Origin: Symsagittifera roscoffensis
Lineage: Eukaryota; Xenacoelomorpha; Acoela; Convolutidae
DNA: 64,000 nt
Assembly (NCBI RefSeq): GCF_963678635.1
Contig: NC_087062.1
Span: 26,682,833 to 26,746,832 of the forward strand
Direction: 5' to 3'
Below, in pieces: positions 1-11,466 of the stretch. The notes under the pieces were generated by a model, which saw only the letters and a program-made list of their open reading frames with translations, was not told the origin of the DNA and made no database searches. Numbering within the stretch: position 1 is the stretch's first letter; every line of letters begins with the position of its first letter. The position numbers and the translations under genes were made by a program.

Positions 1-1
1 T

Positions 2-268
2 AACGATTTGGTCGAGAGAGTTATGCAAAGGCTTGATGCGGAAGGATGGGCCCTCAAACTGAGTAAGTGCGAATTCTCTGTTAACCAACTAACTTGGCTA
101 GGGTATGACATTAATGAAAATGGGTACTCTCCAAAATTTTCAAAGATCGAGGCAATTCAATCGCTTAAACCACCGCGAACTCTAAAACAACTTCGGTCAT
201 TCATGGGAACGTTAAACCATTTATCCCCGATTTGCGTACTCATACTGTCTATTTCCGGGCCTCATTGA
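2..268 (+). pseudogene. Gypsy-like reverse transcriptase, C-terminal end (partial, frameshifted)
   Basis: The reading frame is open from the left edge, so the gene begins outside the window. The peptide has the hallmarks of the end of a Ty3/Gypsy reverse transcriptase palm and thumb: a KCEF motif, then WLGYDI, then a proline-rich PPRTLKQLRSFMG segment that normally leads into a conserved asparagine-histidine-leucine-serine stretch. That stretch is present, but the frame then runs out at about 225-240. The continuation is found in the next ORF, which overlaps in another frame. A small deletion or indel at about 225-235 therefore separates reverse transcriptase from RNase H, so this copy cannot make an intact Pol. 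The assignment to Gypsy-type RT is by motif recognition. Confidence 0.85.
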
Positions 269-3075
269 AGGCTTGTAATAAACAATCGTTCCTATGGGGT
301 GAGGATCAAAATAAAGCCTTTCACGATATAATCAAGTTGATTGCAAAAATTCCGAGTCCGTATCACTTCGATTCATTGAAGGGATCGAGAGTAAAATGCG
401 ACGCGAGTCATAATGGCTTAGGTGCTTGCCTCGAACAGGAAGTTGAACCGGGAATTTGGGCCCCAACTGCTTTTGCTTTGCGTTTCCTTAATAATGCGGA
501 GGTTAAATATAGCACTAACAAACTGGAGTTATTGGCTATTGTCTGGGCTTCCGAACATTTCCGTACTTATTTGTTAGGTACGCGCTTTCAAGTGATAACC
601 GATCATAAGGCTATCATATCGGCCTTAAAGGAAAATTATCATAATAAGTCATATCAGTCTCGTCTTGCTCGTTGGGCTGATCGTCTGCTACCTTTTGATT
701 TTGAGGTTATTCACGTCCCAGGGGTCATGCTGGGGATCGTCGATTACTTATCACGTTATCCTACATTTCTAGCCCCTCAACCCTCTAAATACGATGAACT
801 GTTTGTCGTTAAGTCAATTGAGGCATTCCATCAGGCCCTCTCGTTTATTAATTCTTATAATTCCTCTCCGTGGTATCAAAATTGTTTAACACCGCAAGAC
901 GGCATCCAATTTTTGTCTCAGTTTAATAGCGCTTGTTATTTTTGTTATTTCCGTCACTCGCCGGTTGGGGGCGATGTTAATGTCCCTCAATGTTTCAATC
1001 AATCATGTTGCGGTATGCAAATGGATTGCTTGCGTTGTTTGTCACAAGAGGGCGTCGATTTATGCGCTCACGAATTCAACCAATCAGGGATCGGTATGCT
1101 AATTGATTGTTGCAAACCAGTTGACGTTTCAAAAAATCATTGTCTCCGACCTGAATCTTTAGTAAACAGTCAATTTATACAAACTATTTTCTTAAAAAAT
1201 CAAATCAACATGACAACACCGCAAAATAATAACAAAACTCATACTGACTCAAACACTACCATCGCTCAACCGGACTCTATGACCATACTACAACCAACTA
1301 CTGAGCAGGCAGAGTTACAAACGTTTGTGGAAACTTTTCCAGTCAGCTCTCCCAACTTTCGTCGACCTAGTGCGAGGCCGCAAATACGATCTCGTCAACT
1401 CAACCGCGTGTCCCGACTGCATCAGATTCGACAACGCATCAGAACACGGGAACAAGCCGCTAAAACCTGCTTTGTCGCCACAAGATCTACTACTAGAAAG
1501 GATGGTCATTCGCAACTACTAGAGGCAATGAGACGATGTCGCCTGTCAAAGCCAGGAAGAAACAACATGGCCGCGAAGATTGGGGTCTTAGCGGTAAATG
1601 GGGGTAAACCTCTCCTCTCCTCGTCCAAAAAGGAAATTGTGGGCTTGCCTGGGCTCTTTGATGCAGACCTGTTGGCAGAATTGACGACGGAGGATCGTTT
1701 TCTTGGCCCCATGAAGCGAGCCATCATAAATAAAGTCATCACCTCCTTCAACAAGCTTGGTGCGTATATGGCCCAGTTTTGGTCTACAGCAGCGGTGGTT
1801 AATAACTGTGTAGTTGTTGACAATAAATTGGCCATTCCTGAACCTCTCCGACAAGCCGTGCTCACTCGCCTTCACAGATCCCACCCCGGACAAGAGGCCA
1901 TGATGACTGCCTCCGAATACCTCTGGTGGCCGTTTATGAACCGTCAAATCATCGAGACGTGTGAGAAGTGTCGTGAATGCACCCTGTTTGGTGAGAATCT
2001 TAAGCCCGCGTCAAGTTTTAATACTGCGAAATCTCTGCCCGTACCATCCGGACCTAATCAGGAGTTACAATTAGATTTTGCTGGCCCGTTACTTGATGAA
2101 AAGGGGTCTAGGATCTTTCTTTTAGTAGCAATTGATCGGTTCTCTAAGTTTCCTTCAGTTCTGATTTTTAAAACCACTGGGGCTAAGAAGGTTACGAAAT
2201 ACCTCGATTCCTATATTCGTATTCACGATCTCCCTCATTCTATTAGAACGGATCATGGCTCAGGGTTTAAGAATAGTTTAGTGCAAGAATTCTGCTCTAA
2301 TAGAGGTATTAAACATATCCTCTCACCGGTCGGAGATCATCGCGGCAGTGGGCTGGTCGAACGATTGATTCAGACAATCAAGAGAAAACTGGGTGTGGCG
2401 AAACTCGATCCTAATTTCAAAAATCTTAAGGATACGATTCATCAAATACTTGAAGATATTCGCAAGAGTAATCATTCGTTGCTTAAGAAATCGCCTTTTG
2501 AATTGCATTTTGGTCGTAAACCTAATACTGTATGGTCTCAGGCACGTAATAATGTTGTTCAATCTGACACTTTAGCCCAAGGATTGGAGCGCAACCTCCT
2601 TACACCAGACCAAATCGCCAGCAACGACTACAGTAGGGACAGGGCAAAAGTTGTTCCTCGCGGCAGTTCCAGTCCAACACTTCCTACCCGCTTCAAACCC
2701 TTGTTTTCGTTGGACGGAAATGTGGCAGACAGTGAACCCTACAAGGCGCTGGCGGATCTTGCTCGGGCGGCAAATAGATGGTCGCAATTCAGGCGTAATC
2801 TTCCGCCAGATGGAGGGAAATTGGTATTCAAGGAACTCGCAACCCGACATTCGGACCTCGCCCATTCTCTCAAGTCCGGTCTCAACAGCAATACCCTTCG
2901 CTTCTCGGCAATTGCCTCACCTCCGGGGACGCAAGTCATCTCCAGGCGTGCACCAGTTGTGCAACCTACTCGTCTCTTGAGAACAAGTAAATTAGAAAAC
3001 CTTCTACTGTCTGATCCTGGTCGAGTTAAAGTCTTTAGGAAAGTTATTGATCGTCAATCGGAGAAACCTCTGTGA
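232..3075 (+). CDS. pol: Gypsy-like Pol: RNase H plus integrase (947 codons)
   Basis: This is the largest piece of the retrotransposon Pol. The N-terminal RNase H has the expected acidic residues: Asp57 in KCDAS, Glu99 in TNKLEL, Asp124 in VITDHK and Asp171 in the GIVDYLSR element. A Cys-rich linker follows (about residues 215-315). Integrase begins with an HHCC zinc finger near residues 547-582 (HRSHPG then CEKCREC). Its catalytic triad is Asp615 (LDFAGP), Asp674 (RTDHGSGF) and Glu710 (LVERLIQ), with the classical 35-residue gap between the last two. Integrase would insert the cDNA and RNase H would degrade template RNA. The residue set is complete, but the ORF lacks a proper start, is out of frame with the upstream reverse transcriptase and ends early at a TGA, so it is probably a recently inactivated copy. 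The first Met is internal to Pol, not a true start. Confidence 0.88.
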   Translation: MRTHTVYFRASLKACNKQSFLWGEDQNKAFHDIIKLIAKIPSPYHFDSLKGSRVKCDASHNGLGACLEQEVEPGIWAPTAFALRFLNNAEVKYSTNKLELLAIVWASEHFRTYLLGTRFQVITDHKAIISALKENYHNKSYQSRLARWADRLLPFDFEVIHVPGVMLGIVDYLSRYPTFLAPQPSKYDELFVVKSIEAFHQALSFINSYNSSPWYQNCLTPQDGIQFLSQFNSACYFCYFRHSPVGGDVNVPQCFNQSCCGMQMDCLRCLSQEGVDLCAHEFNQSGIGMLIDCCKPVDVSKNHCLRPESLVNSQFIQTIFLKNQINMTTPQNNNKTHTDSNTTIAQPDSMTILQPTTEQAELQTFVETFPVSSPNFRRPSARPQIRSRQLNRVSRLHQIRQRIRTREQAAKTCFVATRSTTRKDGHSQLLEAMRRCRLSKPGRNNMAAKIGVLAVNGGKPLLSSSKKEIVGLPGLFDADLLAELTTEDRFLGPMKRAIINKVITSFNKLGAYMAQFWSTAAVVNNCVVVDNKLAIPEPLRQAVLTRLHRSHPGQEAMMTASEYLWWPFMNRQIIETCEKCRECTLFGENLKPASSFNTAKSLPVPSGPNQELQLDFAGPLLDEKGSRIFLLVAIDRFSKFPSVLIFKTTGAKKVTKYLDSYIRIHDLPHSIRTDHGSGFKNSLVQEFCSNRGIKHILSPVGDHRGSGLVERLIQTIKRKLGVAKLDPNFKNLKDTIHQILEDIRKSNHSLLKKSPFELHFGRKPNTVWSQARNNVVQSDTLAQGLERNLLTPDQIASNDYSRDRAKVVPRGSSSPTLPTRFKPLFSLDGNVADSEPYKALADLARAANRWSQFRRNLPPDGGKLVFKELATRHSDLAHSLKSGLNSNTLRFSAIASPPGTQVISRRAPVVQPTRLLRTSKLENLLLSDPGRVKVFRKVIDRQSEKPL

Positions 3076-4064
3076 AAACTAACCAAGTTTAAGATTGTTC
3101 GTGTTACCGATCATACTTATATTACCGACAATGGGAAGTCTACCGGAAAAATCATATCTGTCTCAAACCTAATTATCGATCTACCGTTTTAGTTGCTCCG
3201 AACACTATAGGTGATCGCGTCCAAGCTTCAGGTTCAACTTCTCGAGGAGCGGCTAAACGACCTGTCACGCCGCCGCAGCTTGTGTTACTGGAACAACGGC
3301 CAAACAATCCCCCTCTCTCTACCCCGATGGTGAATCTCACTGCAGACTTTTCCAGTGAAAGTTCTTTTGGATCAAACAACGGTCGTCAGGTGGCCCGAGA
3401 TTCGGTTACTACCGGAAAACCCCAGAGGTTTCAGTGTGACTCGCCTCCGGTTCGATTTGCTCGTCAGTTTGCCTCGACGTCGACGCCCCATTCCTCCACT
3501 CATGCTACTTACTCGCGCAATATCGGTTCTACTCGATAACCAGATGGGTCGTTCGTTTCGCCTCAACCGAGGATCTTACATCGCGCGGTTTCTTCCTCGT
3601 TTATTTATCCTGCGGAGCCTCCTGAAGTTAGTACATCTAGTCCTGAAATTATGGTTTCGTCACCGGAAAAGGAGGTGTCAAAAGATTTGAATCCCCCCTC
3701 TCATTCAGCGTCCACAGAGCTGCCTTCCTCTTACCCTTCACTTTTTCTACCTGCACAACCAGTGGTTGACGATGCCGAGTCGGTCAGGACGTCTTACCGT
3801 AGCAAAAAGCCAACTCAGTTTTTCGGCAATCCGTTGCGGCATTCGGTAAAATTAGTAGAAGAGGATCAAATTTTGCCCTCTGCAACGACACTAACTTCAC
3901 CTCCTATATCAGTCATGGAGGAACAGATTATACCCTCAGTTGCGCCGACCGTGTCCACCTCATCACCACGGAAACAACTTATTCGCGATCGTTTTCCGTT
4001 TCAACCTTCAACTCAGTCGTCGTCTTCTCTCGCTCAAAGGAAGGAAACCACTGGCACAGATTGA
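3076..4064 (+). pseudogene. Decayed C-terminal tail of the Gypsy-like Pol
   Basis: Coding-like sequence continues past the TGA at 3073-3075 in the same frame for about 100 bases, then in pieces at 3282-3539 and 3651-4064. The pieces are rich in Ser, Pro and Thr. The last contains a VRTSYRSKKPTQFFG motif of the kind that closes many Gypsy Pol proteins (basic, with R/K-P before an aromatic-glycine). I read this as a disordered C-terminal extension broken by at least one stop and one frameshift. No domain beyond that motif is recognisable. The final stop at 4062-4064 is a plausible original end of Pol. Confidence 0.55.
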
Positions 4065-5882
4065 CCATATCGCCAGGGAAAAACTATTAAAAACTTGTTA
4101 AAACTATTCAAACTTTAGCTAAGATATCACTTTGCTTTACTGTACGCAATTGTGTGGGATAGGGGGGCTATCAATCATTTGCTCGTCCGGGTGCAGTTTA
4201 TTTCTCTCTAATTTTGATGTTTTCAAAATTTTTTCCCCGCGGGGAATGTCGTGAGGCGACCTTCGGCATCTCGTAAGTTATTTGTTCTTTTGCAGTCATA
4301 CTGCAAAGTGATACTATCTATATTAACCAGGGTCATTGTTCTAACCTCTATCAATACCACGCTGAGCGTGTTCATTCTTTATCTGTTATCGCTACTGTTT
4401 GCTAGTAAATCTGATTCTACATAAACTCATGATCTATCGGGATAAATTTCCTAAACCAAGATTATATTCGAAACTAAGCAACAAAGTAATTCAAACTAAC
4501 AAAGTATCTAACCCTAAAACAATTTACTTATTGTTCAGCAACAAAGTTTTCAATCTAAAACTTCGGTTAATCTCAGGCCTAAATAAATTTGAAGACTTTT
4601 CATGGAAAAAAAACGGAAAAAAATCATCGCGACTTATTTGAGAGTCTGAACTACGTTCGCCGACTCTTAAAAGCAGGGCAAAATTTTCCATCACAATGTT
4701 TAGAGCAAATCCAAATTAGTCGGCGATGTTTTTGTTTCATCTCTTCTCCGGTCTGTTTGAAAACTTGTTACAAATGTGATAGAGAGGTTCCGGTAAAAAC
4801 CAACTGTGAGAGAGGGGTCCCAAATTACAAAAATTTTAGGCAAATACTGCAATTGACAGGCTGAAAAAGCGCCGGTCTCGTTTTAAAACTTTATCTCTAG
4901 CGTAATTAACCTGCCTCATTCGCGAAAACCTATTCGATACTTTAATTGATATCACCGAAGAACTATAAAGAACAGTTTAAGTTAGCAAACCTGTTAGTTT
5001 CTTGGTACCCCTCTATCACATTTGTACCAACAATTGTAAACAAAATTCACATTGAAAGCTTTCCAGTCTTGACTTGGGTTCTTGAAAAATCAAAAAGATT
5101 CTTAGTGTCGAGAAAAATTGGTGTCGATAAAAACAATGAAACGGCATTTAATTTTGGCAGGGAGCTTGTGGTCATATAGTTATCATAAAGTGAACCCCGA
5201 TGAAGCCGTAAGTGTTCATAAAAAACTGGAAAAAAATGATTTTTGCAGTTACAAGAGGAATCTTTGTAGAAAATATTTAACAAACCTTAATATTACAGGA
5301 TTAAACAATCGCGTGCGGAATCCAATGGATTGATAACACAATTCTATGCGTCTGTAAAAACCACACTGGGGTCTTCTAATTAAATTTCTTTAGTTACTCA
5401 CTTGAATAGGCTGGGGAATGAAACCAGCTCTCGGTATGGCCTTTTCAAACTCCGTTTTGATCTGAAATGTTACCAACTTGAACCCATAAAAAAAGAGCAA
5501 GAGAAGACCGTTTCTTCTTTTTAAATCTACCTTTTCCCCCGTTTTATATTGCTGCTTATGTATTTAGCCAGCTTCATTTCATACCCCGTACTTTTAGATA
5601 AATCAGTAGATAAATCATTTTTTTTATTTATCTACTTTTTTGCTATACCTTCTGTTCTGAGTTCTCTCTTAGCGCACATCAATAACCAATTTACTTTTTA
5701 GGATAAAGGTAAAAGTCAACGACCATACGACACTGATTTATCAGGTGTGAGTCTCGATATGAATTGTTTCACGGAATTATATCATTCTTGCCAAAAAAGC
5801 AAAAAAATAGGATTGTAAAAAATGAGGTTAAAATTATCTGGGTAAAAAACAGGGATCAAAAAAGGGTAAAAACACTGAAGAG
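4065..5882. other. AT-rich region after Pol; possible polypurine tract and 3' LTR start
   Basis: No gene is supported. A purine run at 4156-4167 (GGGATAGGGGGG) lies about 90 bases after the last Pol stop, where a polypurine tract is expected. A TG-starting sequence at about 4248 (TGTCGTGAGGCGACC) could be the start of a 3' LTR. The matching 5' LTR lies outside the window, so neither call can be confirmed. Short ORFs here have no domain and no coding character that I can see. Confidence 0.3.
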
Positions 5883-6300
5883 CAGGGGCGGATCTAGGAT
5901 TTTCTCGAGGGGGGGGGGGGGGCGGATTTTCAAAAATTTCAAAACCTTTCTTTTTAGGTCGACCAAGTTGATTTTTTGAGCTCTCCCAAAGCACTGTTTT
6001 CCCCCTATTTAGGGGTAAATTTTCAGAGCAGGCAAATTTTTGAAAAAACAGTCAAAACAGCCGCTTTTGGGCACTTTTTTAAAAATTTTGACCAACAAAA
6101 TAGCGTATTTTGGCGCGCGCTCTCCCCTCAAAGTAAGTATATATTGGCGCCAAAGGCGCCTTTAGAAAAATTTTAGGGTCGGTCGGCCAAAAATATGGAT
6201 TTCTTAAAAAGTATCAAAGGGGGACCCTTTGGGTCAGCAGGGGGTCGACTCCCTGAGGGGGGGGGGGGGGGAGGGAGAAGAGTGAGCGAATTTGGGCGAA
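5883..6300. repeat. hAT-like terminal motif with guanine homopolymers
   Basis: At 5883 a CAGGGGCGGATCTAG sequence resembles the first bases of many hAT transposon terminal inverted repeats. A very similar CAGGGGCGGTTCTAT occurs in every copy of the tandem array. It is followed within about 30 bases by a run of about a dozen guanines (about 5910-5922), and a second long G run sits at about 6258-6271. I see no matching opposite terminus, so this is best read as a fragment of a non-autonomous hAT element. Confidence 0.4.
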
Positions 6301-9234
6301 TGCTGTCTTCAATTTTCCAACACAATTTACAGGAAGCTTTTTTTCCAAGATCTCAATTTTCTGGCTGTTTTCATTATTTTTAGGTCAATTAAATTTTCAT
6401 AAATCGGAATTTTAGTCCAATTGACTGCGAGAAAAAGACTAATTGTATTCAAAATATATCCAAATTTAAAAGTTTAACGTTTTATATAATCAATCATTTT
6501 CTTTTGAAAAAACGATCTGATAGTCTGAGAGATCACTGCTGGATAAACTTGTCTGTTTTTAAACTTTTCTGCGCAAAAATGGCTTCAATTTTCTGTTTAT
6601 TTCTTTAGTAAAGAGATTTTGTTCGAATGAGGTAAGAGTTGAAATGACTCACGTATTGTGTTTCAGATTCCTTAAGGGCCGAAGTGTTGCGTGACCGTTG
6701 GGTAATGATGAGGTCAGAGTTTGACCTTGGAAATTGCACACGGTGAACTAATAAAGCCTGAAAACGAAAGCCTTGATTAGTTCGTGCCAACCTGTAGCAG
6801 CACCTTATAACGGAAAAAGACAGCTAATAACGCCTCAACGAAGTGGGTTTGTTGTTGATCCAGAAATTAGTGTTTTGAGACGCGCCGTGATGCGTGCTAG
6901 TTGCAAGGGGTAGGGGCAAGCTTAAGAACAAAAAGATAGGTATCTTCACCAAAGAAACAACCTGGATTATTTGTTAAGAGCCAAAAATTGGCTCTTATCC
7001 TTGAAGGTTCCTTTTTTAGAGAAAACAAATCATTTCAATTTCGTATTTTGTGGATGAGAAATGAACTTCCCATTTTTTTCTTCTGTAAAATAATCACAAT
7101 AAACAAACTTACGATTCTGATGGGTTCTTCGTCGCTTTTAGCTGAAGATATCTTAGAGTCGCCGAACGGAATTTTACGATCCACACTGATATTATTGATG
7201 TACATTTGGTTCGATTTTTTTTTATTTCGAAAATTAACTCGTAAATATCTATTTATACACTCTTTAAATTAATAAGAAGAAAATCTCTTATATTGAACGA
7301 TATAACATCAGAATCAGCTTTTTAAACCATTTTCTTAAAGAAAAGATATCATCCAAAGATTTTGTAGACAAAACGGCAGCTACAAAGACAAATTGGAAAA
7401 CGATCGTGCATTTTTATTGCAGTTTTATGATTCTTACTTTTGATCCCAAAACAATGGAATCAACATCGCGTGAACCAATTATGATTCATCGTTTGATTGA
7501 CCTGAGAAAACAAAGAGTGGGAAAGTAAAAGAAAAACATGGATCTTACCATTTCAAAGCATCTGACGAGGGCTTGCAATACTTGATGATTTCATTTCAAT
7601 GAAACTATGACGTAAAATATGATATGTAACACATTTAAAAAAGTAGCATAACATAATAACTTTATACCATAATTTTGCGTTGTAGTCATTAAGTTGAAAA
7701 CTTTTTTGAATTGCATATAATGAATAGCCAATCTTTAATGGCCGAATCAACGTGCATGTTTTACGGGAGTTGAAAATAAAGTTACATGTGGTTTTGTAAT
7801 CATTGGAGCTTCAAATTCTAATCAAACACAGTAGTAAAAACTGTTTTTAATATGAAAGGCACCTGATTGAGAACTTCAAGTACCACTTCTAAGTTAAATC
7901 AAACGGTTTTATAGCTTTTGTGCTGACTGTTTGAAGTTTTTGAAGAAAATCATTTGAGCGGAGTAATTTTTCGAGATCTTTCAAATGCTCCCGAGTGTGT
8001 TAATCTGATCGAGAGTTTGAAAATAGTTCAAGAAAGAATATAAAAACTCAAGGAAGCTCATATTCACAAAAGCTTCGTGAAGAATGGTTGTCTTCGAAAA
8101 AAAACGGATTATTCAAAATTGATTTCCGATACGGATTAGGAATACATATGGCGTGCAAGGATTTTTCATTCTTCTGACAGCGCAGTTATCTTTAAAGTCA
8201 GAAACATTTCGTTGGCTCGGTTCGGAACAAAAAACGAGAATTGACCACCGCCCACATTTTCTTCTAATGTTTGTTTGAAGGTATGTCATGTCGCTCAAAT
8301 GCTGACTATTAGCATGTATAACTAAAAAAATTATTGTTCCGATCAGTAAAAATGGGGAAGTATTTTGTATTTGGGTGTGGAGTAGCAAATTTGAAGGAAG
8401 AGGCGGAGATGTGGCCCTGACGCTGACGCTTTTCTACTCCCCCCTGCCCAATATTGCTTTTCTACTCCCCCCTGCCCAATATTGGTCCTAACATATTCTT
8501 TGTATAATCTGAGCAAATCACGCCTCTTCACTTGATCAAATCAAGCCTCTTCTTTTCACTAGATTTGGAAGATAAGAAATGTTTTATTGATTACTCCAGC
8601 TTCTACAGATTTTAAAAGTTTTTGGACACTGCGAAATACTTTTTATGAAAGAAAAGAACCATATAGTCAACAGAATGCAACTATTCTCCATCCAAATTAA
8701 AAAGAACCATATAAAATAAGGATTGCTGTTTTACCTTTTCACTGAAACCTATATTAAAGAGAGCCTCAAGTCCTATTTTATACGCCTATTGCGCCAAGCA
8801 GCCCAAAATGAATTATTGTCAGTCTCGATCGAGAAAGAAGGTGTCACTTTCTTGATTGCGAAAACGAGTTCCGAAGACAATGCAAAAAACCGTGCAATTG
8901 TCCAAAAAATTCCGCGGAAGATCGAAGATCAGCATTAGTCAAAGAAAAGAGTAATGAAACCGCACAAATGGTCTTTCAAACACAAATGGTTTTTTTTTTC
9001 ATTTTCCCATTCCTTCATCGAGCAATCTTTTGAAAATCTGTCAGTCTTATCATTCGAAGAAAGAGCAGCGAGCAGAACCGTTAGTCAAGGGCATAAAAAA
9101 CGAACAAACGATCCGCTAGCCAAAAGCAACAAATCATGAGAAAATTGTGGAAGCGAGTTCTCCGAAAGCATCCTTCGGTACGCCACAAAGTGAATCTAAT
9201 TTCGCTGTTTTGATGGTAGCAAAATTGTTTGAGT
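6301..9234. other. AT-rich intergenic DNA without recognisable genes
   Basis: Only short ORFs with no domains. The composition is AT-rich with many A and T runs. The only structure I can support is the short tandem duplication at 8428-8483, listed separately. Confidence 0.6.
8428..8483. repeat. 28-bp tandem duplication
   Basis: Two perfect adjacent copies of a 28-bp unit starting GCTTTTCTACTCCCCCC, at 8428-8455 and 8456-8483. This is a simple local duplication with no evident function. Confidence 0.9.
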
Positions 9235-10114
9235 TTGACACACAGATCTAATCGACACAAATCTTGAATGACCAGATCCGAAAACAGTCAAGAACACCAA
9301 TCTTGTGGGAAAACCAAATGCCTTCAAGTTAGGTTGATAGCAAGTTTATCATTTTTCAAAGCTCTGTTAGACAACACCAGGCCGTCTTTGTTTATTAAAG
9401 TTTGCACAGCCGGTAGATTGCTTAAATTCAAAAAGTCAATTCTTTTCCCATCTCTGAATCATCAATAGACAGGATTTGAGTGAATTTTAACCGTAAGCTG
9501 ATTTTTCTCCACGGCACTCGACTAGTTGATAGCTCGTCTCTAGGCAATTCGGTTACGGAAGCTATGTTCATAGTTACGGGAATCGCATCAGATGTCTCCT
9601 TGGTCTAGATTTTCAACCACTTTTAGGTGACCAAGCTGCTCAGATACGACCAAAACTGGGATCGAAATCAAAATTTATGACTCCATGTATCCAAGAATAA
9701 TCCACACCTTTTTTGTGGTCTTCAGCTGCATGTGGTCGTCAACTGCATGTGGTCTTCAGGGACTCTTGTATAACCCTACTTAGGAGAAAAACGTTGCCTA
9801 CCTAGTCATATCCAATAAAAATTGAGAGGAGAGATGACATTACGGATACAATGGGGCCATGTTGATGCGTTAAAAATGCATTAGCATTCTCTTTGAAGCT
9901 TGAGTAGTGTTCAGATCCAAAAGAGATAGCTCTCTGGAAATTGCGACAGTTCCCATTTCATGAACGCCAGTTTCTTATAGGAAGAAAAAATATTAAGTCT
10001 AATGTCACTCCAAAGGCTCAGCGCGAAAGAAAAAGAAATTTACGCTTTTTGTGGCAATACGAACATGTTGATACTACTGAATCGGTCACTCTTTCGCGCA
10101 AAAAAAAGTTCCTT

Positions 10115-10140
10115 CAGGGGCGGTTCTATATAATCCTGAG
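10115..10140. repeat. hAT-like terminal inverted repeat start (array copy 1)
   Basis: CAGGGGCGGTTCTATATAAT has the CAGGGGCGG opening common in hAT termini. It lies on the 3' side of the antisense transposase fragment at 11213-11434, as expected for one end of a hAT element. Equivalent sites in the other copies are at 13851, 17560, 21298 and 25036. I did not find the opposing terminus in the unit, so the element is truncated or its other end has decayed. Confidence 0.5.
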
Positions 10141-11212
10141 TGTTTGGTTTTTTGGGGCAACCAAACACTTCAGACCAAACACTCGAAAAAAAAAATTTCG
10201 AGCTCTCCGATGCCGCAAAAGACCTATTTTACCAAAAAAAATGCGTTTTCTTGCCGTGCTGCCCCTCCTCAAAAAATAGTTTGTTTCTGATGAAATCGAA
10301 TTCCTGAGGAAAGAAGGGGTCGTCCTAATCCTGCATTCTAATTTCGTCCTAGATACCGTGAATGGAAATCAGACGACGTTAACATATATAACGTATCAAA
10401 ACACTTCAGCTGTGATATGAGCAACAATGAGAGCTTCCAAAAAAGATTACCAGTGGCACAGAAAAAGAATTCGAAATGTTTTGGTCTTCGAAAGCAATTT
10501 TTGACGAATAAAGCACAGTTCTTTTGACGAATAGATGAAGAATACATGTTTTAAAAAAATTTACAAAAAAAACAAGTTTGCTGCCAGGTGAAGCACAACT
10601 CCATAAAAAAAATTTTCTTATAAAATGATATGCTAACAAAAAGCAGTTTTTATAATACCACTCCCTAATGGATTTTATACCACCAATGAGCTTTGAAAGA
10701 ACATTTTGAACAACAAGTTTGTTCTATAAATTATTTCGAGCTAGAGGTTTGCTGCCCTCAGCTTTCTATTCTGACATCATTGATTTTTTAAAATTTCAAA
10801 AGAAAGAAAACGTATAGACTTTGTTTAAAATTTTTGTGACATCTGATTCACGGCCAAGTTTGTCCAAATTTGATAAAAAAACAAACTTGAGCTTTCACGA
10901 GTTTTGTTTGAGATTTATCAAATTCGCCGAAAAAACCATCCGTTGTGCTATAGTTCCAAACAGCCACTTCCACTGCAAACAGCAGATGCAACAGTGTTTT
11001 TGTGTAGTTGTTGCGTGTGATAGCTTAAAGATATAAATGGTCAACATAAAATTTGGCTGGCACTTCCGTTGAAAAAATTTGGAAGGAATGATTTCGTGTT
11101 TTGGTCAATACCGGATGATTCAAATAAATTGTTTTCAGTATGCTGCAAACAGTAGCGTGGGTAGACATGTTCCAAAGGGGGCGGTTTCACGTTTCTACAA
11201 AAACCGTAAATG

Positions 11213-11466
11213 TCAGTTCTTTCTTGAAGCCAACTCGCTTGATGATTTCATCAAGGTCAAAAATTTCTTCTTTATGGATATACAAAAAAGAGCCAGCGAT
11301 GATAGCCGGTTTTCACTCATGGTTGATCTCAAGTATGCTTTGAAAAAATTTAACTCAGAAAAATATCGCTCGGCCGTGCAGACAGTGATCGGGAAGCTGG
11401 CATAATTTTGTATCAGGGCGTACATCGTGGGCATTAGAGTTTTTGAGCATTGGCCTATGGTTTTTT
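11213..11466 (-). pseudogene. hAT transposase C-terminal dimerisation domain, array copy 1
   Basis: The minus-strand peptide has the hATC signature: a fixed proline, then TVCTAERYFSELNFFKAYLR, then RSTMSENRLSSLAL. This matches the dimerisation region of hAT transposases, closest in feel to the ZMYM/p52rIPK-like group. Immediately upstream, an in-frame TAA at 11465-11467 sits where hAT proteins usually carry a Trp after Glu-Leu. Further coding-like sequence is visible beyond it to about 11600. The fragment is therefore a pseudogene: the N-terminal BED/zinc finger and most of the RNase-H-like catalytic core are not recognisable. Confidence 0.75.

Noticed and set aside
3073-3075. TGA codons where Trp is expected (here and at 55662) as a sign of a variant genetic code
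   Set aside because: The Polinton genes use standard stops with TGG for Trp throughout, other breaks are TAA or TAG or frameshifts, and TGG to TGA is a common decay mutation.
4243-4800. Definite 3' LTR of the Gypsy-like element
   Set aside because: Only a purine tract and a TG start can be pointed to. The 5' LTR is outside the window and no end or terminal repeat can be matched.
9941-10279. Conserved plus-strand ORF of 112-116 codons in all five array copies
   Set aside because: Its conservation follows from the near-identity of the copies. It spans the hAT-like terminus and hairpin, has no domain, and its end varies with an A-run length, so it is not supported as a gene.
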